A DNA stretch of 64,000 nt, taken from Paraphysomonas bandaiensis. Its lineage: Eukaryota > Chrysophyceae. Both the position numbers and the translations under genes were made by a program. The notes below the pieces were generated by a model. It made no database searches, was not told the DNA's origin, and was given only the letters and a program-made list of their open reading frames with translations. Shown here piece by piece: positions 59,601-64,000 of this stretch (positions are counted from its first letter, which is position 1; each line of letters opens with the position of its first letter). Where the stretch lies: the NCBI GenBank assembly GCA_965644295.1, contig CBFFRP010000041.1:288854-352853 (forward strand), in the 5' to 3' direction.

Positions 59601-60322
59601 ACATGGCCAAGTCTTTTGTGCCATAGAATTCGCTGGTCATCAAACCCCTGCTCCTCAAGTGCTGCTGAGGATTCTTCTCCAAGCTGAAGTAAGTCTTCGA
59701 GTCGAACTGGATATAATCCATTAACACTTCTCTGTCTAATGAGTGTCTTGTTCGTAGTCTTATTTCGAATGACGACTTCATCATTATCGAACGTCACAAC
59801 ACAACCCCTATCTGTGATGCTCTTCATATCTACGAGGTTCTTACTTGCTTCAGGTGCGTAGTACACCTTTTTAAAGCTTCCTACATCGCCAACACTGTGT
59901 ATTGACAGTTTACCTTTGTTCGCTGTGGACATCTGCCTATCAGCGCGCTGAAGGTTGGTCATGTGGTTTTTGGAGGTAAGGATCATCTTGTTGCACCCGC
60001 TGTCTAAATAAATAACATCTGACATGCTCTGTGCTAGATTCACCTCTTCTTCCACACATATCATCGATTCGTATCCCGCTTCATCTTCTGAATCATGTAC
60101 AGACACTCGCGGTTTCTTCTTGTTCTTGTAGGGTGCCGTTTCCCTTCTAGAGTCTCGCCCCCGTTTAGAACTGACCACTGCAGCTTTAGCAGTCTTCAAG
60201 TGGAAGCAGTCTTTAGTCTGATGGCCTGGGATGTCACATATCTCACACACAGGTAGCTTTGTTTTGTTATCACCCCTGTTTCTGTGATCTCTATCTTTTC
60301 TCTGTGATCTTGTCCCCTTCAT
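56624..60322 (-). CDS. Ty1/copia Pol polyprotein, intact (1,232 aa)
   Basis: A single uninterrupted frame from ATG at 60320-60322. Order: CCHC zinc knuckle CEICDIPGHQTKDC (about 27-40), protease YLDSGC, gag-pre-integrase HHCC (WHKRLGH with CKCNTC), integrase with Asp in SADTM, Asp in YHADGAGE and Glu in SLSERTNR, reverse transcriptase with LVYVDDIIVLSS, and RNase H with YSDADWAGD, TMEAEYMAAYA and KHIRIKYHWIRE. All catalytic residues expected for copia are present and there is no stop, so it could be active. It lacks the capsid (UBN2-type) gag domain that normally precedes the knuckle in a copia polyprotein; no such frame exists upstream on this strand. Confidence 0.93.
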   Translation of the reverse strand: MKGTRSQRKDRDHRNRGDNKTKLPVCEICDIPGHQTKDCFHLKTAKAAVVSSKRGRDSRRETAPYKNKKKPRVSVHDSEDEAGYESMICVEEEVNLAQSMSDVIYLDSGCNKMILTSKNHMTNLQRADRQMSTANKGKLSIHSVGDVGSFKKVYYAPEASKNLVDMKSITDRGCVVTFDNDEVVIRNKTTNKTLIRQRSVNGLYPVRLEDLLQLGEESSAALEEQGFDDQRILWHKRLGHVNYDKLTESDRRGLVDGINLDKKYFRKKHKKTICKCNTCMRSKLTRKNFRTPRQLMNLDNNPKERGVLSADTMEVLNTPSMEGYKHVLLFKHSDAKHVWAYGLKNKTGSEVLKCMKDMVETQLVKEGLQLRRYHADGAGELVGQHVRQYLRETTSTRTVQVTWTPRDTPEMNSLSERTNRTVKEMALAILLDSGMPSVFWFKAVLHAVYLINRLPTKTTKGYISPFEYITGTAPDVSDLKIWGCKAWAIVPKEQRRKEWKEKGKPGYYMGQCQQPVGHQIYIPDLNAIIVAVNAQFDESIPERSQEYFDEIDNLQIDTSETAESVNDYQYLVGLRHLDGHLCYVTTRVIERRGVIVAYRRLDMKGNTTEEQTPIHIKDVVKMTHSTKCQTDKFNSLRNELDQTCNDSDNEQRTPDRSNRGASSTGGADRNPRTEKRPRKKRHIVNVGVLGDVSLFLDSSNSTIKEPQTLAEAKKTPQRTYWIEATRKEVHKLERRTCWKIVRRPKHRKIIKSKLVFKVKRDHLGKIKKFKVRLVAKGFTQEQGVDYNETFSPVAKGVSFRLALALALRYNLQLRQLDVETAFPYADLDEDVFMSPPAGIDIPQGCCLKILKSLYGLKQAPRNWHSMLKDSIKAMGYKQCVLDPCLFVLKGTDDNLHMILVYVDDIIVLSSDSRHIEEVISAFKTQYAMQDMGDLKHYLGLTIERHNGQIKLHQSAYAKDVVARFNHLLSEKKRRCKATTPLPPGLKLSKDAKEEETRKQREYVDAFPYQSVIGALMYLAVHTRPDMAYTVNLLSRFTTRPTYAACQAALHTLLYLENTVDQGIIFPNFTDEDPLCVYSDADWAGDLDTCRSTTGYIVYLWGAPIAWQSRLQPTVATSTMEAEYMAAYAAIQEIVWIRGVMTELGIRGFELSKNASPTILNMDSKSAIDLAQNPVNHKRSKHIRIKYHWIREQVGGCIVRLNHVPTAEMTADVMTKALSEKLHYQHVHTMVSH

Positions 60323-60601
60323 CCTCTTTATGACATGCTCTTATTCTAGTATATTCAGTATGTCACTTCAAGACAATGTACGAGAATACAGTGAAATATA
60401 GTGATGTACAAATGCTGTGATGATATTGAGAAACTGAAATAGTTTGATCGTACAAGATATGTTCAGTAACGAGAGGTTCGCATATGTAGGATATTATGCA
60501 GGGATTATAATGAGTTAGTGTTGGTTATCACAACTTCGTGTAAACGATATTAATAAATCTATCTAGTCTTACGACAAATTCTCTCTGTGATCTAGTGTAA
60601 A
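60323..60601. promoter_or_regulatory. 279-bp head-to-head spacer between the two retro ORFs
   Basis: Non-coding and AT-rich, between the divergent start codons of the minus pol and the plus gag. A GGTTATCACAACTTC string near 60522-60536 resembles a copia primer site in plus sense, which would fit leftover leader of the passenger element. It is the natural place for a bidirectional promoter, but no motif proves it. Confidence 0.4.
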
Positions 60602-63466
60602 ATGAGCGTTTCTCAATATGGTAGCGAGCGAGGAGGAGAGAAGGAGGATAGAGGAGTAGTGCCACAGTTTAATGAGAGCAATGTTGAACAATGGATTGAA
60701 GACTTCGAAACGTTCCTCATGAGGAAAGAGCAAAGTGAAGTAGCGGTGGAGCCACCACCGAAGGAAAGCGACTTTGGGGAACAGCCACTCACGTTAATGG
60801 AGGAGAAGTCTTACAGACAGGCTGTGAAGAAGTACTGGAAGGCGAATGCCATAGCGTATTCGTACTGCAGAGAGGCAGTGCAAACATCTTCGAAGGCGCT
60901 TCAGAAATTCCATCTTCTACATAAAGGGTTCAAGGCTGATGGAAAAGGAAGCAACAGGTTTAAGGCGCATAATATTATGATTGATGAGTTGAAGAAGTGC
61001 TTTGCTGGAGGGAAGCAAAACAAGATCAGTGAGCTGTTGACTCAGTATGGATCTTTCCGTATGCGTCCGGAGGAGACTGCGAAGGACTATATAATACGGT
61101 TTGAAATACTGCTGAAAGAGCTACAGGAGCAGCAGCAGGACATATCGGAGCTCTCAAAAATAACACGGTTACGAGAAGGTCTGTTGAATGAAGAATATGC
61201 TCCTCTGAATGTTGCTTTGTACTTGATGCCTGATGATGTTGATTATGCAACATTATCAAGGAAGATAGAACGGTATGATGATACCATTCCTGGAAGGATT
61301 GCGTTAGAGCGGAAACGCAAGAAGGTGGAGGAGCTGAATTTCATTGAAAAGAGCAAACGGTCTCGAACAGAACGGGATAAGCGTAAGAAGGGCAACTGTA
61401 GATATTGCAGGAAAGAAGGAATTCCTCATAGCCATTCAACTGAACAGTGCAGGAGGAAGCAGAGGAAGAAGGATGGAGAGATATCAGGGCAGCGTCCTGG
61501 AAGTGCTGCGTATACGGGATGCAGAAATTGCAAGTCTCTGGAACATCTTGCTGCTGATTGTCCAACGACGAAGAAAAAGCATTCTAGAAGAGGAGAGAAA
61601 GGGAAGAATCATGGTAGGAAGCCGGACAAAAGGCTGCTGACAGTAGAGAATATACGGCGTGGAGAACCAGCAGAATTCTCTGATGAAGATGAAGCAAATA
61701 TGATCGAGGATGTTATGAAATTGTCATGCAATATACATGAAACGAATATATGTAGTGTGAATGATGACATGCATTATACATATATTGACACCTGCTGTTC
61801 ATCATCAATGTTCTTGATGAATGATGTGACCATGCTTGACACTCATATGAATACATCAAAGGTGATAAACGGCTCTAAGAAGGGATCAGAGATTCATATC
61901 ACAAGTGTGGGTTCCCGTGGAGCATGGAGAGACATAGAAATTTCAGATCAGATCAATCGATGCCTGTGCTCCGGACGTAAGCTGAACGAAATGGGCTATC
62001 GATTCACGGTGTGGTATGGGATCCAAATTTATGACTGTAATACTGGTGAACTGGTACTGGAGGGACCCATGAAGAATGGAATGACTGCAGTTCCAACTCA
62101 GCAGCTGTTGGAGCTTCCAGATGTGTCTACACCGAGTAATTGTGAAGTAAATCTTAGCGATAGGACTGGTGAGGACGAGCTGGAGTTGCTGCATCGGAGA
62201 GCGGGTCACTTCAACAAACATGCTTTAGTGGAGGCACATAAGAGGATGCTCATCATGGGTACAGGGTTGAAACGGAAACACCTCACAGCCAAGGTACACA
62301 AAAATCAGTGTTTGTGTGATGTGTGTGCCAGGTCTAAGATAACCCGAGTCAGCTTCCGAACGAAGGACGAGAATTCCGTTAGACCGAATTTTTCAGCAGA
62401 TATCGCTGTGTACTTAAATTGTCCTGCTAGAGGAGGTGAGAGGTATGTGTTAAAGATAACGCATCATGCCAGCAAAATGTTCTGGGCGACGGGGTTAGTC
62501 CACAGAACTGGGGAAGCGGTCTTAGAAGTCTTCAAAGAGCTATTTTTAGAGGAGATGTTAAAAGGTACAAGCTCAAGATGGAGCACTATCATGCAGATGG
62601 TGCAGGAGAATTAATCAGTGAAGAGCTGCGTCAGTATCTTAGGACACAGGAGTGCTATCAACATACATGGAGCTCAACAGACTCTCCAGAAATGAATGCC
62701 ATAGAGGAGAGGAAGTTCAGAACTGCTGGAGAGATGACTCTTGCAATGCTAATCCAATCTGGACTGCCACCGCAATTTTGGCTGGATGCATACATGGCAG
62801 CCAGATATATTTTGATTCGATTGCCAACGAAAACAGATAAAGGGTATATGTCTCCTATAGAGTTTCTAACGGGCGAGCCTCCAAATTTGAGATATCTTAG
62901 GGTATGGGGGTGTCGAACTTATGTTCTTTCACCGAAGGCGGATCGACGAAAGGATTGGGAGGATAAGGCTCTAGTTGGATATTTAATGGGTTACTCTGAT
63001 GAGAAGGTAGGATACCATGTATATCTTCCTGAATCAAACAAGGTGGTGACTACAGTCCATTCATATATTGACTGATGAGTCAACGCCATCACGATCAGAA
63101 AAGTATTTCGCAGAGATTGATGCTCTTCGAGTGCGGGAGGCCGCTAGACCCAAGCTTGCATCCGACTATGTCAGCTTAGAAGGAACGTATCATATTGATG
63201 ATGAGGACGGACTTCTGTATAAGACAACAAGAGTTGTAGAACGTAAGGGTGTGATTGTAGCATACCGTTCACTTGTTACTGCAGGTCGTGAGCATATAGA
63301 GCACCGGGTGCCTATACACGTCGCAGACGTGGTGCGTATGACTGCAGAAACCCCCGGGAATACCGGGTACATAGGAAAGGGGGACGCCCTGAGTACTACG
63401 CCAGCCAGGGAGCTGGACCAGGGAAGACCTGGAGGGTTCCAGGAGAGTCCTGACCCAACCTGTTAA
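60602..63466 (+). pseudogene. Antisense copia gag-protease-integrase passenger, frameshifted, no RT
   Basis: Starts with ATG at 60602. Residues about 20-235 are a UBN2-type copia Gag (NVEQWIEDFETFL, LLTQYGSFRMRPEETAKDYI), followed by a CCHC knuckle CRNCKSLEHLAADC, a protease site degraded to YIDTCC (the DSG/DTG glycine lost), an HHCC region and the integrase Asp-Asp-Glu core. Frame changes near 62555-62578 and at about 63068 (a 4-nt surplus TGAT) split the integrase into three frames. Homology to the minus-strand pol is colinear to its RVIERRGVIVAYR block and then stops; RT and RNase H are absent. The stop TAA lies inside the right LTR. It belongs to a different, diverged copia family and is older than the intact pol beside it. 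Confidence 0.88.
63445..63457 (-). other. Candidate primer-binding site
   Basis: Minus strand TGGGTCAGGACTC begins 3 nt inside the 5' LTR and starts with TGG, complementary to a tRNA CCA end. Alternatively GGTTGGG at the LTR edge could be a half-tRNA site. The primer tRNA cannot be named from this window. Confidence 0.35.
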
Positions 63467-63767
63467 TTTACGCTTTTAGTTAGTGCAATATTGACTGATT
63501 GATATTATAGGAGATATAGTAAGTTTATGATGTTGTAGCCCTGTGAGTTAGGAACCACGTCATTTACCAACATCAACATTCTGTTCTACAAATCATATCT
63601 TTAACAGCTACTATATTTTCAGTTTCTTTGTATACTTGTAATAGCTACTCCTATACTGTAGTCATGTATATTCTGTATTTCATTGCTACATAGAATACAG
63701 GATAACTACTAGCGATTGACTTTACCAAACTTCAAGTACGCACGTAGGAGTTGGTTGTAGTTCAATA
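63461..63767 (-). repeat. 5' LTR (in minus sense), 307 bp
   Basis: The second LTR; see 56269-56575. In minus sense it runs TATTGAAC to TTAACA. Transcription of the element should start in it and run leftward through the passenger's antisense strand. Confidence 0.93.
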
Positions 63768-63772
63768 AATAT
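63768..63772. repeat. Target-site duplication AATAT, right
   Basis: Matches 56264-56268. Confidence 0.85.
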
Positions 63773-64000
63773 AGAAGATATCATATATCATAATATTAAT
63801 TGGAAGTTGAGATTATATAAATCTATTGAATGACAAATAATGAGCATTGTGTGAGTTCTACGTTCAGTTACTTATGTGTATTTAACCATCCTAACGTACA
63901 AGGTGATATCGTTTAGTTTCTCCATTATTCATTGAACAATATTAGCTATCTCTCGCGCAGCAGGCTCCATATCCTTGATTCTCAAAGACACAAGTTCCTG
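63773..64000. other. Flanking AT-rich sequence, no gene seen
   Basis: Host sequence beyond the LTR element up to the window edge. Too short to assign. Confidence 0.4.

Larger units (their letters stand above)
56269..63767 (-). mobile_element. Composite LTR retrotransposon with oppositely oriented gag-int segment (7.5 kb)
   Basis: Two 307-bp direct LTRs (56269-56575 and 63461-63767) differ only at position 2 and are bounded by AATAT duplications, so this is one complete, recent insertion. Sense is minus: the LTR then reads TATTGAAC to AATTAACA, and the purine tract GAGTGGGAG sits just before the 3' LTR. The minus strand encodes an intact 1,232-residue pol. Its upstream 3.1 kb, where gag should lie, instead encodes a copia gag, protease and integrase on the plus strand, head to head with pol. 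The minus strand itself has no gag. The identical LTRs imply the composite was reverse transcribed as one unit. Confidence 0.9.

Noticed and set aside
60602-63466. Reading the plus-strand retro ORF as a separate complete nested element
   Set aside because: It has no LTRs or target duplication of its own and its stop lies in the outer element's LTR, so it is part of the composite.
1-64000. tRNA, rRNA, snRNA genes and CRISPR arrays
   Set aside because: Looked for GGTTCRANYCC-type B boxes, snRNA motifs and regularly spaced repeats by eye; none found. A tRNAscan/Infernal run would be decisive.

Overview
This is a eukaryotic nuclear window. About fifteen protein genes are recognisable. Most are split by short GT-AG introns, mainly 40-70 nt, with one 33-nt and one GC-AG candidate. 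They are separated by AT-rich, repeat-strewn spacers. RNase P, CDK, PFKFB, USP and OGT genes are ancient eukaryotic families. An RWP-RK factor, a membrane-bound NHL/EGF giant and GT41 and exostosin-type glycosyltransferases with N-terminal signals, amid Ty1/copia elements, suggest a protist or alga (red-algal, cryptophyte or stramenopile type) rather than a land plant, animal or fungus. The lineage call is inference. All exon joins were made by eye from splice signals and reading frame, not from transcripts.

Left part (0.3-11.5 kb): a single-PAS protein (+), POP5 of RNase P/MRP (-), a CDK9/CDK12-like kinase with a polyproline tail (-), a SnoaL-like protein (+) and an exostosin-type glycosyltransferase (+). 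At 11.7-12.8 kb lies a small transposon graveyard: a hAT end, a decayed copia RT/RNase H fragment and a 78-bp-arm foldback.

Middle (13.3-38.1 kb): a roughly 2,060-residue NHL/EGF type I membrane protein (-), an orphan protein with a tandem-duplicated domain (-), a membrane-anchored PFKFB whose phosphatase half lacks its phospho-acceptor histidine (-), an unrecognised conserved-looking protein (+) and a 2,950-residue USP-family deubiquitinase (+).

Right part (38-56 kb): dispersed repeats, a probably myristoylated pseudokinase (+), a 746-bp hAT-type non-autonomous transposon with an 8-bp target duplication, an RWP-RK factor (+), an FMN reductase (+), a SET-domain fragment with a frameshift (+) and a secretory-type TPR/GT41 transferase (-).

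The most unusual object is the element at 56,269-63,767. Two 307-bp LTRs, one mismatch apart and flanked by AATAT target duplications, enclose an intact minus-strand copia pol (zinc knuckle, protease, integrase, RT, RNase H). The place where its gag should be holds an oppositely oriented copia gag-protease-integrase segment with two frameshifts and no RT. The composite has one capsid-type gag and one RT, on opposite strands, inside a single recently inserted LTR pair.
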